From NCBI RefSeq assembly GCF_014839805.1, contig NC_051140.1:14281826-14345825 (forward strand): DNA of 64,000 bases, read 5' to 3'. Shown here in pieces: positions 49,679 through 63,065 of the stretch; the first letter of the stretch is position 1; each line of letters begins with the position of its first letter. The stretch is from Manduca sexta. Lineage: Eukaryota > Arthropoda > Insecta > Lepidoptera > Sphingidae. Under the pieces are notes generated by a model. That model did not search any database and was not told the DNA's origin. It saw only the letters and a program-made list of their open reading frames with translations. Made by a program: the position numbers and the translations under genes.

Positions 49679-52600
49679 TCGCTATATCTATCAGTGTACT
49701 GTACGATCGATTTGTTTCACTAATATCACGCAGTACTGTGTAGCTTTGTAATTGGAAATTAAATATTTATTCATAAAATTTTCCAGTTACAAAAACATGT
49801 AAGTGTTATTAGCGCTGTGTGTGTAAAATTGAATTGAAGTTTAAAATTCATTTCAACATTGTGAAAATCTCTTTCCCATATCTTCTTAAATGTGTGGTTT
49901 TTGTATCGAATGTTTCTTAAATTTAGTTGTATTTCGTTTTAAGTTCAAAAGTACAAGTAATGTTTTTCACACTGAGTGAAATATGTCGTAAACCGAATTG
50001 AAACTATTCGCAGACCGATGCTGTTTTTAAATTACGAATATTATCTTTGTAACAATTTTATATCAGCAATATATTTTTCGCTCTCGGCGCGAGTAAATTA
50101 TACTGTTATAGATATAAAAACATACGTTGCATGACTTCGCAAAATAACTCTGTATTTATTTTTGATTATTCCGTTTTTCTTTGTATAATTTAATGCACAC
50201 GGGGGCCTCACTTTTTATTTTCCTGTATGATACCTTTAGTACTTAGATTAAAATAGATTAAATCGTGATTTTTTCTTTATCATTTTAGTGAACACGGGTT
50301 TTGTTGTTGAAGTTGTTGTAATTTGTGTCGTCAATTTAACGTTCAGAGGTGCTATCGATGTTTTATCAATATCAACATTTTCTATAATCATATCATAGTG
50401 TGAGAATTGAATCGCGTAGTATAACCGCTATTTTTATGTTGACTAAGAAGAATGGCGTTGTCGTATACTTTTTTGATATGAAGATCACACTGGCTAAGTT
50501 AGCGCTGTGTTTTGAGTACAATTAAACAGGCACTCTACATACATTCGACTGTTATTGGGGTTAGTAGATTATTTGTTAGTTCGACTTAAGTCGATTGCCT
50601 GCTTACTAGTACCGAAATTTATATATTTTTTACTTTAGTATATGATTGATAAAATATCGATTGCAACCTGAACTCTGACGGTCACTATTGCCTGCGCTAA
50701 ATTATTGTGTCAACTGTGACGTTCATTAGTGCAATAAACTAGATAGATTGAACAATGTTTTAGTTGTTAATGTAGGTTAAAAAGATAATTAAGCCATATT
50801 CTTCTGAGATTATTGCGCAGATGATCTCTTGTCGCCAAAGGCGTATTTTACAACAAAGTATTTAATTTAGTAGTTAACATTGCCCGGTTATTGTTTTTTT
50901 TTTGTTTATTGGAAAGTGAGGTCTCACATTACAAACTAAAATGTATGTTTACGCTTACGAAGCAAGAAGAAGTATGTTTAGTGCCTGAACTGAAAAAAAA
51001 AACACGAAAACAAGAAAATGAATAAAGAGAATATTAATATATTGTAAATAAAAAGTCAAAAGTTATGTGAACATTTGGTTTCATTTTTTTATTTGCCTCT
51101 AAAATCTATGTATATTTTAGTAGTTATTTGGCAGTTTATATAGAAAGTTTTCAGCGAGATTTGAAATTGCGTAATTTTATAGATTTCAGTATGCTCTTTC
51201 CGTATTTTAAGTTTGACATCTCGTATTATTGCCGCTGCGCTGCGCTGTTGGAAAGATGGCGCCAAAAAGCGATTTTTTGGCATACCTCCTTCCAACAATT
51301 CCAAATTAAACAAGTTATTTTTTACAATTTATTTAATAACCCTTTTTCGTAAAATCCATAGTTTTAGCGTCCAAGCGCTCAACTTCTCAATCATAAGACA
51401 AATTATGCGATCACCTAAAAACTGAACCAGAACCAGAATTGTAAATATATACAAAGGTATGGTTGCCTTAGCCTTGATTGAGAAGTCTGGTTTCAAGTCT
51501 AGCTGTATTGCCAATTGCGGTTATGTTGCAAGTGTCCCAGTGTTTCGTGCAGCGGCCTAGTTTGCGACCACAATGTAGGGAAATGTTAGGTAAAATAGAC
51601 ACTGGTGTTACACTCAGATCGTTGTATCATATTGTTTTCATATACTAATAAACTCTACGTGTGGGCTTTACTTCTATTAATTTTTAATTTATACCCACTG
51701 CACTCGAGACCGATACACACTATAACTATTTCATAGTCATCAATTCCAAGATTTATTTTAATGTTGCCTACATTAAAATATACTATTAAAGCTTTTCGAT
51801 CTTCAAAAGGCCTATTCAATAAAAATTCTAATCAGAAGGAAACAACTAAATGCTTTCTTCCACAAATGCACTAGTTAGGCATCTTAATAAAACTATAATA
51901 CAAATATCGAAGTAATTAAACTTCTATACATAGGAAACAGTATGTTATCTTTGATGACATCACAATCAGCGTTTTTCCCGCAGGTAAAGTCGACAATTTA
52001 TGTATGTTTCACCATATAAGTTGAGGAAAATATAAAATGTAGGCAACTTTAGAAGTCCTTTAATTATAGAATGGATTCTTAGTTAATTACTTAACTATTT
52101 TAGTGGTTAAATAATCCACAAATCCAATCGCACCTCCATATCCATTACAATAGATAAAATCCGTGACAGAAGAAAATTTACATTCCCATAGCGTTTTACG
52201 TGATTGCTTCTACGTTTGGAATGGTGTCATCAACGCTTCATTACTAAGTGAAGGGTTGTCGGTGGCTCATTATTGTTTTTCTCATCATCACCTCTAGGTG
52301 CAAAGGTCAAGGCGCAATATTTTACAAGGTTTGAACGATGCCAAGCAATAAAGATTTTATTATTGTCGTTTATTGCTGTGATCTAGTTTCTTAGGAAATC
52401 TCATTAATAACCTAGGTACACACTTTAATGTTCTTGTCCTGACATTAATTAATTATAATATGTGGATGAGGTACTATTTTTAACATGCCTGCATACGATT
52501 GCGGTGTTTTGAAAGCTTGCAATAGTTTAACATTAATAAGTAACTTAAATCTTCTGTATTCTGGGGTCTGCATAATGTAGTCTCGCAATGTAACGTCGCT

Positions 52601-53574
52601 TTAACTTTAACGTAAAAGTGAACAGAATGTAAGGTATACATTTTAAATTAATTATAAAGATCAATAACTGTTAATGAACTTATAAAATCATATAGTCCGT
52701 TTTCCATTTTGTTAATTTTTACTAAATATCACCAAGTTCCTAGCGGTGTTAGCGGTGTTACTGCAATATTATTCAAGGGTAAATGTACATACAGATAACA
52801 GATGGCGCTAGGGCGAACTTCTATCCATTTTAGATAGTTTAATACAGGCTACAATTATTAAGTCAGTCTTTACTTTATTCATATAGCCTGTTCAGCATCT
52901 AATATGTTCCTGTTCGTAGGTCGTGAAAGGACGCACTGCGGATGTCTACTGATTGCTAAGTCCTTGAATCGTATGTAAGATGTCTGTGTAAACAACAAAC
53001 AAGAGCGCCATTAGTTTTATGCAGGTACTTAGGTAAATACTTGTAATTTAATATGGATAGGAAATTTGTATTTTTATAAATTGTATGGTATGGCGATTAT
53101 TGTGTTTGTAACATAATAAATTGTAGTATAAACATAAAAGATAATGCATGATTTATGAAATATCGTCTTAAACTTACATATTGGAGCCTCTATCATCTAA
53201 TAACATCATATTATGCCACTCCGAGCTCCTTCCGTTCAACTTTTTAACAACGGGAGGATGATGAACTTTGGCGCGGCACCTACACCGATGTGGTTTAGAG
53301 GCAATAGCTAATAATACGGAATTATTATTTATACTTAATGCTATATTGCTTTATGTTTAAAATCTTAAAAAAAATGTGATAAAAATACACCGAATAAAAT
53401 TAAACGTAATAGGTAGGTATGGAAATAATTAAGTACCCATGAATAAATATTATTTTGAAATTTATATAATCCGTATGTTCGGTATCCATTTGATGAAACA
53501 AGGTCGTGTGAATGTCATCGAAAAATATGTTAAAAACGCATTGATTATAAAACTATTCGGAGCCTATAAAAATC
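49679..53574. other. Gene-free stretch of contig C
   Basis: No exon with splice sites or family motif is visible on either strand. The frames at 51089-51514 are short and overlap on both strands. This could be intron or intergenic DNA of a gene outside the window. Confidence 0.45.
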
Positions 53575-53830
53575 TATGTTTTACTGAGCTTTGTTCGCGG
53601 CTTCACCCGCGTTCATAGCCTTTCCCGTTACAAATACTCTAGCGTCACCTATTTATAAATCAGATACAAAAAACGTCCAATGGAAGCAAATAATTGGGAT
53701 ATAAAGCACCCTATGTGTTATGCCAAATTTCAGACAAATCCGTTTTTGCTGTAATTACTTCTATTGCATACAAACTTCCAAACATTTTCACAAACTGTCC
53801 ATTTATAATATATGAAAGATAAAATCAGAT
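53575..53830 (+). mobile_element. RTE-like repeat fragment
   Basis: It begins GTTCGCGGCTTCACCCGCGT and continues with ATGCCAAATTTCAGACAAAT, like the element at 35871 (GCCCGCGGCTCCGCCCGCG, then ACCAAATTTCATC). It is truncated, with no open frame. Confidence 0.55.
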
Positions 53831-56409
53831 TTGTCAAGCACGTTTTTAAATTCACGGGAAACGACACGTGCTATAACGCATGATTTAATTTTTGTGTCTA
53901 TTTACATAACAAGAATCATTAATTTCCATAATATTGTGTTATACATTCATTACAAAAATACATAATATATTTAATCGTTTTATTAGAAAAAATATCTTCT
54001 AAAAATCCGATAAAGATGGAGTTTTAAGGAATTTGTTCTTATTTACGCATAAAAATAAATAATTGTAAATGCTTGCAATTATTTATTTATATGCGTTTAT
54101 TCTCGAAATCGAATCGAAGATTGAGATTGTTTATTAACAATGGCCGTTGGACATGTACTACACTGTGAGACTTCTATATCGAGAAATTTATTTTACACAA
54201 GCAAAGCCGCGAGGATTGCTTATGAATGAAAAACACTTTATTGTGTAAAACAAATATATTAAAATGAATACAATTATTATAATATAATTAAAAGGTGCAC
54301 CGATAGGCGTCATAACCCTAAAAGGCGATCTCTTATATTTATAAATAGTACTTAGTGCATTATATAAGTACTTAGTTCTTAAATTTACACTAAAATAAAT
54401 TTATATTGTATCTCTTAATTATTATGTATAGCAGTGATAAAAGTATGTATTTTTATAACCGTCAATGTATTGGGTCAGATTCTGTAGGTGAGGATTCTAT
54501 AGTGAAAGTAGCCGTGTAATTCCATTGTAACGATGATTGATTTGTTAGATAGGCGATAACTTACCACGATATTCACACGCTATTGTTCTTCAAATTTCGA
54601 TGATTTAATACAGGATTTTACGCTGTAATATCGCATTCGTATTTCAAACCAGATTTAGATATTGTATATTTCTCAAAATCTTTTTGGGCGTTTTCTAAAC
54701 TTACAATTTCTGTTCCTACACTGGGGTGGTTAGGTAAATTATATACTAGAAGTTATTCCGATAGTACGATAGAGTTAACGTTATTATATATTGTATAATC
54801 AAGAATCATTATTTACGGCGAGTTATCTTGCAGTGGGATATTGACTCGGATGCTGCTCTACGTGAAGTGAACTGCTCTCCTATGAAGTTTCTTTTGTTAT
54901 CTTGCATTTGTGTATACGCTTAATCTTTTTTATTGATGGCCTTATTATATAGTGGAGCGTGCAATAACGTAAATTTATTGAAGAGGTAAGTTCTTAAAAA
55001 GTAATTAAAATTTAACATTTTAGTTATTTTAGTAAAAGTCTTTCATTAACTAGAATCATTTAATTCTTAAAGCGTCTTTAGTTCTACTGAGTTTTTTTAA
55101 AAGGACTTGGATGATTAATACCCTAAACAGGCCGCATGTAAAGGCCCGGCAGTCTGATGATTGATTTCAGCTGACTTAGATATTTATGCGCGATAAGAAT
55201 TTGCATATTAAAACTTCAATTGCTTACAAAACTTGCTAAATATATAGTGATGTAGTGTCAGCACTTGAAGTCTTAATATCATTGCTTATTATACATATGC
55301 GAACTTATGAAGGTTTAATGATACTTCAATAAATCTTCATAAGTTCGCATAAACTATGAAGTTTTTAATATCTTTCTTGTATTCAAAACCTTTTAGTTGC
55401 TAATATGTAGATGAATATCGCGTGTATCTAGTTTCTATGGTTTGTAATTAAGGCTATTGTCATTACGAAGCACTTGACGCACTTTGCGTATTTAATTGCT
55501 TAGAACCACATCATTGTTCTTTTATGTACCGTTTTGGTTATAATTCATTTTGTTGAAAATAATATTGTACGCAGATAAATGTAAAGATAAATTTTGCTGT
55601 TTTCACCCACCAAAAATTATTAATTCGATTAAGAGATTACTTACGTTAAATTAAATTTTAAACGTTTTTATACGTCTTACGGCATTTATGTTTATATTAT
55701 GAAACCTTTATTCTGTTTTATATGTTTTTTTGGATTGTAAATATAACAAACAACAAAGTTCTTTAGACACACTCGTATTGCAATATCAATTATAGGTAAT
55801 ATAAACCGTTTCATGGATCCGCCAATAAAGATTCCTCACGATGTTACACTTTAATGCGGTCTGTACAAATATGGCAATGAAGGAAACGAAATGTATGTTA
55901 GGATTCCTTGGGAGTATCTACGTTTAAATTAATTAGGTAGTATTTACTTACTCTATGAATTCGGTTAAACCGTCCTAGCCCTGTTACATCAAAATTATTA
56001 GTTTTTATTTTTCTTATAATTTCAATGTTACTAATTGGTTTCTTTTGTTGATAGTTTATTCCAATGTGATTACGTCCGGCGTTTTGTACTTTGCTTGCGT
56101 GTAGAATTGCTCACAATATTACAATCTTTTATTTAGTTTCACCTATCTCGGTGTATGTAATCAAATTTTGCAATCTGAATTTCACCCGCTTCCCAGCGTC
56201 CGATTGAGCTGAAATTTGGCATGTACCTTAATTTTTCAAGACAACCCACCCAATATGGGCATCAAATGAAAGAGCATAACTTGTAGAATACAAAGCATTA
56301 TAAAAAAAATCAAAAGAAAAAAGCTTTTTGAAAACAAGCTTTTATTACTTGTTCATAAAAAATAATTTAAACCCGATGTATTAATTATTTGCGTTTTTAT
56401 ATCAGACAA
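53831..56409. other. Intergenic or intronic; inverted repeat at 55298-55349
   Basis: No gene supported. Arms TGCGAACTTATGAAG (55298-55312) and its exact reverse complement (55335-55349) enclose 22 bases. Confidence 0.5.
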
Positions 56410-56890
56410 TTTTTTTATTAGCGCTGCTGTGCACGCGGCGGGCATCGCTGTGGCCCATGCGGGGTGCTTTGTGACGGCATACTCAGTTATACCGACTGAC
56501 TAATTTTTTATATGGGTATGGGTACTAGTGGTGTAAGACATGGGAGCACCCGACTCGCAACTTATCAACAACGTGAATGAGGAAAAAATGGAACTTGTTA
56601 TTTTTGCTATAATAGAGCATGCGACCCCGCGGACTCCGCCGCGTGTGTCAATGGAACGGAGAATTCGCTGCTGCGTAGGCCGCCATGCTGAACGCTCGGT
56701 GAGACGCGTTGATGCCATCCGCGGGCTTCGTCGCAAATATCGCTGCATTTCAAACAAACGCGTGTAAAATCGCTTCTCCGTAAACGCACCATGGAATACA
56801 ATGCCGAGTGTTGGAATTCAGTGCGGGCCGCGCCGTCCAACGAAATATGAAACGCTCCGCTTTTCCGCGCATAGACTGACATTTTCACTG
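56410..56890. promoter_or_regulatory. CpG-dense stretch, possible promoter or first exon
   Basis: A compact region much richer in CG dinucleotides than the flanking AT-rich DNA (for example CCGCGGACTCCGCCGCG near 56624 and GCGGGCCGCGCCGTCC near 56822). A good splice-donor match, CTCGGTGAGACG, lies near 56696 on the plus strand. Overlapping frames on both strands have no recognisable domain. In insect genomes such contrast often marks conserved or expressed sequence, so a non-coding first exon is possible. Confidence 0.3.
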
Positions 56891-57002
56891 TTTATCAACC
56901 TGCTACAGTCAACCATCCCCGGTCTCCCCTACACAGCCGCAGCTTTATACGAAATTTATTTACTTGTTTTCAGTATTTTACTCATTTTATTAACTTACCA
57001 GA

Positions 57003-57310
57003 GCAGTGACAGCCTAGTTAGACGTGGAACGGACTGCCGAGACAAATATGTACGCTCGTTCAAAACACAACGGACCTCTAACTTTTCTAAATTGATGTAT
57101 TATTTGTAAATTTTCGCTTGCTATAATGATGAAGGAAAACACCGTAAAAGAAAACCTGCATACTTGAGAAGATCTGTATAAGAATTTCAAGGGTATGTAA
57201 AGTCTGCCAATCTGCACTAGGACAACGTGGTGGTGGCCTAATACCTCTCAGTAGTAGAGCAGGTCCGAGCCCAGCAATGGGACAATATTATACTACAAGG
57301 CTGATAGCAT
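57003..57310 (+). mobile_element. Diverged Metulj-like SINE, plus orientation
   Basis: The order of motifs matches the minus strand of 42005-42339: CAGCCTAGTTAGACGTGGAA (A-box region), GGACTGCCGAGACAAA, GAAGGAAAACACCGT, CTGCACTAGGACAACGTGG and CCCAGCAATGGGACAATAT. It has many substitutions, so it is an old copy. Confidence 0.8.
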
Positions 57311-59939
57311 AAAAATAATTTTACACTATTATAATATTGCGTACATACTATTATAATGTACTGGACGCTTCATAAAACCTTATTTTCCTATTAAAGTACG
57401 CCTAGTTCGACCAATAAGTCAACAACCTCGTCGTTACTCAACTAGGCTCTCAGGCTAGTGTAATAATTTTAATATCTTATACAAACTTACCTTCTACAAA
57501 TGCCATGTGTTTATAGTAAATGCAATGCAAAGGTTTTACTTCTATGCTTTGTTCTAAGTACATGCAACGAATGGGCAATGACCCATCTTACGCTTATACT
57601 GAAGTACTTATTCGACCTGTTGGTGTTTTGTTCAATAAAACATCAGCAGTTTCGTTTATTTATCACAAAACGCAGTTTCTGTAAATCAAAAGCCTAGATA
57701 AGAATATATTGTGCAACATATAGTCTCACAACGTTCTAATGATTGTGATAATTTAATTATCAAAAATACGGCTACTTATCGTATTCGGGTGTTTAGATCG
57801 ATTTTATCTCTTTGTAGTGTAGAGTGTAGACGCGCGTGTCATTATAGTAAAACAACTGCTGTGAGTTTTGCAGAAAAACTCTTATCTCTTTCTACCATCA
57901 TTTATGGAGTTGACACGTTTTTGATAAGTTTCCGAGATAATACACACTATATTACTTTTCGACGTGTACCATATTTTATTGACATATTAAATTTGAAACG
58001 GTTTATTAAATTATTGTAATTTTGTCATCGTCATCATATTAACTTAGATTTGCGTTACAACTTCTACTTAGATGTAACTGTACCTTCTGCAACGAAGAGA
58101 GCGACAAGCATAATTTTACCCGTCGCGTCAATTCAATTTACACCGAGTTTTAAAGTAATTGGTAATTATAAAGTAAAGCATAACCAGGTACTTGAAATAC
58201 CCAGATGGAAATTAGGGTATTTCGTACGTTGGTATTTCAAGAAATGTATTCATAAACGTGATATCTCATGTATGAATTTTAATGATGAACTATAAATTAT
58301 TTTATTAGGTGAGCCAATCATTAGACTGCCAGGATATGAGCAAGGTTTCGAAGGAACCACATATGAAATGTTTATGTATTGTACATACCATAGTAATTAG
58401 GTCATATTCATAGTAGTTATAAAAGGCTTTACAATAACAAGAAATGATTCTTGGTGTAGGTACTATTAATACATTATTATACAATAAGTTGCATCATTAA
58501 AGATGCGACGACCTTAATGTACCTAAGTCAACAAGCGATTACAACATTTAAATTGATCGCATTACCGGTATTAAATTTCACATCGGTCTTTGACATTTGA
58601 TAGATATCATCGTCCACCTATTGACCCCGCAATGGATGAAATAAATGATGTGCACCATCTTCTGTTTGTTAACTTGAGATTTTGAATATACACTTCTAAT
58701 TGTTTTAATTGTATTCCACTATTCCTTTGGACGCTATTAATGATTATAATTATGTTGGTGGTAGGATACAAATCCGACCGGATAGCGACCACCGTACATA
58801 ACGGTCAAACCCCGGCATTATGGCCTCATTAAATGTGTCGCGTTTCAGGATCAGCTATGTATATGAGGTTCCAACAGGCCGGCTTAATAGTGTCTGCCGC
58901 GGGTCATCATCACTCTTTAGTCAACATTCTATTACACCCCATTCTACCTACCATTATGTACTGTAGGGTCACTTTTTTAAAAAAAGGATGTAAGTATACA
59001 ATTATACTAAATTCATAAAGTTTGCAACTGGACTTTTTGGGTAGCCTCGTGACGAAATGTTTGTCAAAACTGTAGTAACCAATGATTGTACAATCAAAAA
59101 GTTAAACACACACATTTTAAATGAAGTCACGCCGCGAACTCTCGACGCCCGAGAAACGAGGTGGAAGATCGTCACCAATTCGTGATATACCGTGAGCGAA
59201 AGTTTCAAATAGGTATTGTTTTGTTGTTTGTTTAGTGCACATATCTAACAATGAGGCGAATTCCATCGTGTCCTTTCGTCAATAAGTTCACAGAAACAGG
59301 GCATACCATCCACAGATATAATATCCACGTAAATTATGAAAATCAAACGATATCTGTCTCTCAGGAAGTTTTATTAGAATCCTTATATCTGGTCCTCACC
59401 TCGATATGTCAAGATCTCAATTCCCCAGGGTCGATTCCTATATTTTCCAGTTTATTTAAGCTGAGATCCGTGATTTTTCCGCTGAGCGTACTTGCTTACT
59501 ATTACTGTACTCATTTGATATTTATGGATAGAGTCGAACGCTACACACATTTGCAAACGTTACAAGCACACGTTCATATAAAAAATATATATGCGTAGTA
59601 ATTGTTATAAGTATTTAAGTCATCTTCTTATTTATGTTTTATACATAATTTATTATTTATAATGTTAAAATGGTGTGACAGAGTATTTTAGAATTAGTTT
59701 AATGGAATGCACATAAATTGTCTTTAATTTTATTCTTTATCTACATAATATGTGCGTGCATTATGTAAGTCTAATAAACTAACCAGACACTGGTTGACAT
59801 TTGTGAGCAAAATTCTTGTTTAAATTAAATAAAAATTTAGGCATATTGTAATGCAAATGGAACAATTATCATATTAACTATTTTTATTTACAATAGATAA
59901 AATATTATAATTTGTTTTTTTTTTAATATACATATATAT
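57311..59939. other. Gene-free stretch
   Basis: Several frames of 60-115 codons occur (57500-57697, 57711-58295, 59251-59598), but none shows domain motifs, splice context or codon bias. Nothing can be supported. Confidence 0.4.
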
Positions 59940-60070
59940 AATACCAGGTGTTGCTCACAGCTTCGTCCGCATGAAAAGCCTTTAATGACTGTAGCGAATA
60001 CAAAAGTCCCTCAATTACTATCCATCCATAACTCTGTACGATGTCAAGGCTCAATATTGAAAAAATCAAA
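59940..60070 (+). mobile_element. RTE-like repeat fragment, diverged
   Basis: Starts ACCAGGTGTTGCTCACAGCTTCGTCCGCATG, compatible with the diverged 5' end of the element type at 35871 and 53575. Weak evidence. Confidence 0.35.
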
Positions 60071-61194
60071 TAAAAAAATTAAATATTTCCTATGCGAGAA
60101 AACTACCGTGATAAAAAAACCTATATAATCCAGGACAAATATTATATTTTATTCTAAGGAGAAGGCAAAGTGACCCTATGCGCAAGGTAGGGTCCAGATA
60201 TAATGTGTACTGACTATAAATGATTACCCCTTGCCAGTCGACACAATTATGCCGACCTATTGAACAGGGTATAGTCATTTTGCCCCTGGAACGCGGCACA
60301 TAATATGACTTTGTGGTGGGTTTTAACTATTTTCTATGTTTGCAGATAAATAAATTTAAAGTTATGAAGGAATATCTAGTTAGGTATCTCCACGTTAACA
60401 ATCGACATAATACTGATAAGCACGTAAATATATAATTTCAATCAGGTTTCTAATTATTTTTCCATTTTATTTTTTATGTTCATAAATAAACTGAACATTT
60501 AAAACGTGATCGCTACAGAGCACGCAGAGGTGCGTCGCGGCCGGCGAGCTTATGAAATCAAAATTATTTAAAGCGTGTTGTAAGCACACAAGAGTTATCC
60601 ACGACCTTCAGCAGCCGTGAGAAGCATCGCCCTGCGTGTGACCACATTGTCTCTGTTAAATAATCGACAACAAACCGCGTGTTGCAACTAATGCGCCGCC
60701 GAAAACGATATTCAGAGATAGTCGCGTGCATAATTTACGGGATAATTTGACACTAGTTTACACAAATAACGTCAAGATAAATTATTTCATGTTGTGCTGT
60801 TTTCAGCCGGTTTTAGTGGATAATATGAAGCTATTGACACATTCAAGCGCAGAATTTAATTATTATGTAACCTTTTTATTCTGTATTGCTGTTAAGACAC
60901 AGAATAGCTCGGCAGAATTTGAAAACAAAATCGTTGTAATAAATCAAAATGTTTAGTACCTACGTCTCTTAGAAACAAACACAATCGATAGAACAATCAT
61001 CTTGACTGATTAACCTATGGTAATGGTGGGAAAGTTTTATGAATAGCGGCCCGGAACGAAAGTAAAATCGCATTTGCCGCGCCATGTCCGGGGTTCAGTC
61101 AGATATGCTACAAGTATTTGTTATAATGCATTCTCTCATTTGTAGTTGCATTTTACTTGGTTATAAATTAAGTCTACAATTATGGATATTATAT
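60071..61194. other. Gene-free stretch
   Basis: No exon or repeat recognised. A modestly GC-richer patch lies at about 60510-60720. Confidence 0.4.
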
Positions 61195-61295
61195 GTTATT
61201 GTGCACACACTTATACACTCTAATATCACTTGCGTATCTGGCTGATCTACATTGAAATAGGCGGCCGTAGCCAAAATTTGGCAAGGAGAGATTCA
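61195..61295 (+). mobile_element. SINE 3' fragment, plus orientation
   Basis: GTGCACACACTTATACACTC, CTTGCGTATCTGGCTGAT and GGCGGCCGTAGCCAAAATTT match the last 100 bases of the SINE family at 5150 and 21527. Confidence 0.75.
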
Positions 61296-62817
61296 TATAT
61301 TATTACTGCGTGACGACAGCTAACTCAATTACGATATTTCTAAGTCTTCGTGTATTTTTTATAGTTTAATAATATATTATGAATCATTTATATTTCACAT
61401 CTAATTTGGTTAACTAGCGGTTATACCAAAATCCTTATGATAGTTATCAAGCAGTTTAAGTTCCGCGATGCGTTAAGGTCAAATACACAATAAGGATGTT
61501 CCTTTGCCAGTCAGGTTGGTGATCAATCTCAAATATTTTTTATCGCTAGTAAACAAATGTCGATTGTTATTCAAACGATAATGAATGCAGATTACGCTAT
61601 CCACGTCGCGAATACATCAATAAACCGGACAAGTTAAGAATTATTTTACATTATAAAACCTGTTGTTTGTTTTCTTTCTCACTTCCTTTTCCCACAAAAA
61701 TTTGTTGACTACGGTGTATGGTCTTTACGTGGGTTTATCTGTGATTTATTGACCTACTGAACATAAATTATACGTCAACAACACTACAAGGCTATAAAAC
61801 AGCATAACAGTTTCGTCATCGCTGCGGGAATTTTCTACGGAATAGATTTCGTTTCCCTTTCCGGCACGGCGACATGCAACGATGTACTTTATGGTAACTG
61901 TATCGGGATATTCCGGAATCAGGTTATTCCGGAAATTATAACTCATTCAAATTTCTAAATAATTTATAAGGTTTTATGTAAACTGATATCACTGATCCGT
62001 TTTTCTCAGAGTTTATAAATCAATCGTTTTATATAATCAGGATTGGCAAATAAAAACCGATGTTAAAGCGCAAGATGCAACCTTAAGCCCGGGGCTATAC
62101 TGTCCGACTAATGAGCTATTTACAAGATTGGTCTGAGTTATTACCGCTCGTTCCCACGCCTGCATGTTATCAGCGCGGTATCGGACGCATCGCGAGAAAC
62201 GCGCCGTTTTCCTACGGTTCATTTGTTTCAAGGAAATTTATGTTCAATTGAGTGAGAATGAATCTTTACTGGGCCCTTATTCTGTATGATAGTGTAAACG
62301 CGTAACGCGGCCGTGTCATGTTATCTTCGAGAAATGTGCGTGGAATGGTATTCTGTAAGCCAAATTTCTATAGTCCTAAACATAATGCGTTGTGTTACGT
62401 GCTTGTTACGCACTGTCAAAATAACGTGCGAGATAGAGAATAAGGCCCCTGTATTGTATTCGAATAGACATGCAAAGACGTTGTGCGTTTATGCATAGTA
62501 CAGGTTGCTTATTCGACAATAGATGTATGCTAATTTGTCCGATTGAGAGATAAATAGTAGAAGCAAATAGCAAAATATCTATATTTCATGAAATAAAATG
62601 CATAATTGTAATATGAAAAATATGTGATATTCTAAGTTTCATCCTTGAGTTATATTTAAAAGTGCGTTGTGTGTTAGTTTTTTTATAACGTTGTTTATCG
62701 TATAACTTATACAATACTTGGTAAAGGAGACACGCATTAGCAATAAAATATTAATAAAACGCCATAACATTGTCAATATGTTTGATTTATTTTAGATGTT
62801 TATTTTACATGACTACT
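61296..62817. other. Gene-free stretch
   Basis: Nothing supported on either strand. Confidence 0.4.
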
Positions 62818-63065
62818 TCGGTGGCGTAGTTATACTGTATGCGCGGTACGACAGCGCTTTGAGGTCCTAGGTTCGAATCCCAGGTCGGGCAAAGTGATAT
62901 TTGGGTTTTTCTGCTCAGTATCAGCCCGGAGTCTGAAATTTGTGTCCGATATGGCGATAGGCTTGCCCCCTGTCACATCATGGAGCGGAACTCACTTGGC
63001 AAAAAGTCGGTGCACTAGCTGCGCCTCTGCATACTCCTTCCGGGATAAATGTGTGTCGATACTAT
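62818..63065 (+). mobile_element. tRNA-derived SINE, plus orientation
   Basis: The head has A-box-like TGGCGTAGTTATACTG and a perfect B-box region, GGTTCGAATCCCAGG. The body (TCGGGCAAAGTGATATTTGG, TCCGATATGGCGATAGG) ends in GATAAATGTGTGTCGATA. It is the same family as 20385-20650 and better preserved. Confidence 0.8.

Noticed and set aside
49167..49751. Open frame crossing the second gap
   Set aside because: Mostly N; artefact.
56801..57109. 102-codon plus-strand frame
   Set aside because: Its second half is a diverged SINE and no domain is visible.
59251..59598. 115-codon plus-strand frame
   Set aside because: No family motif, no splice partners, composition like flanking DNA.
62818..62890. 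Possible tRNA gene
   Set aside because: The A and B boxes are present but the acceptor stem does not close, and the sequence continues into a SINE body; the same holds at 5385-5475 and 14190-14280.
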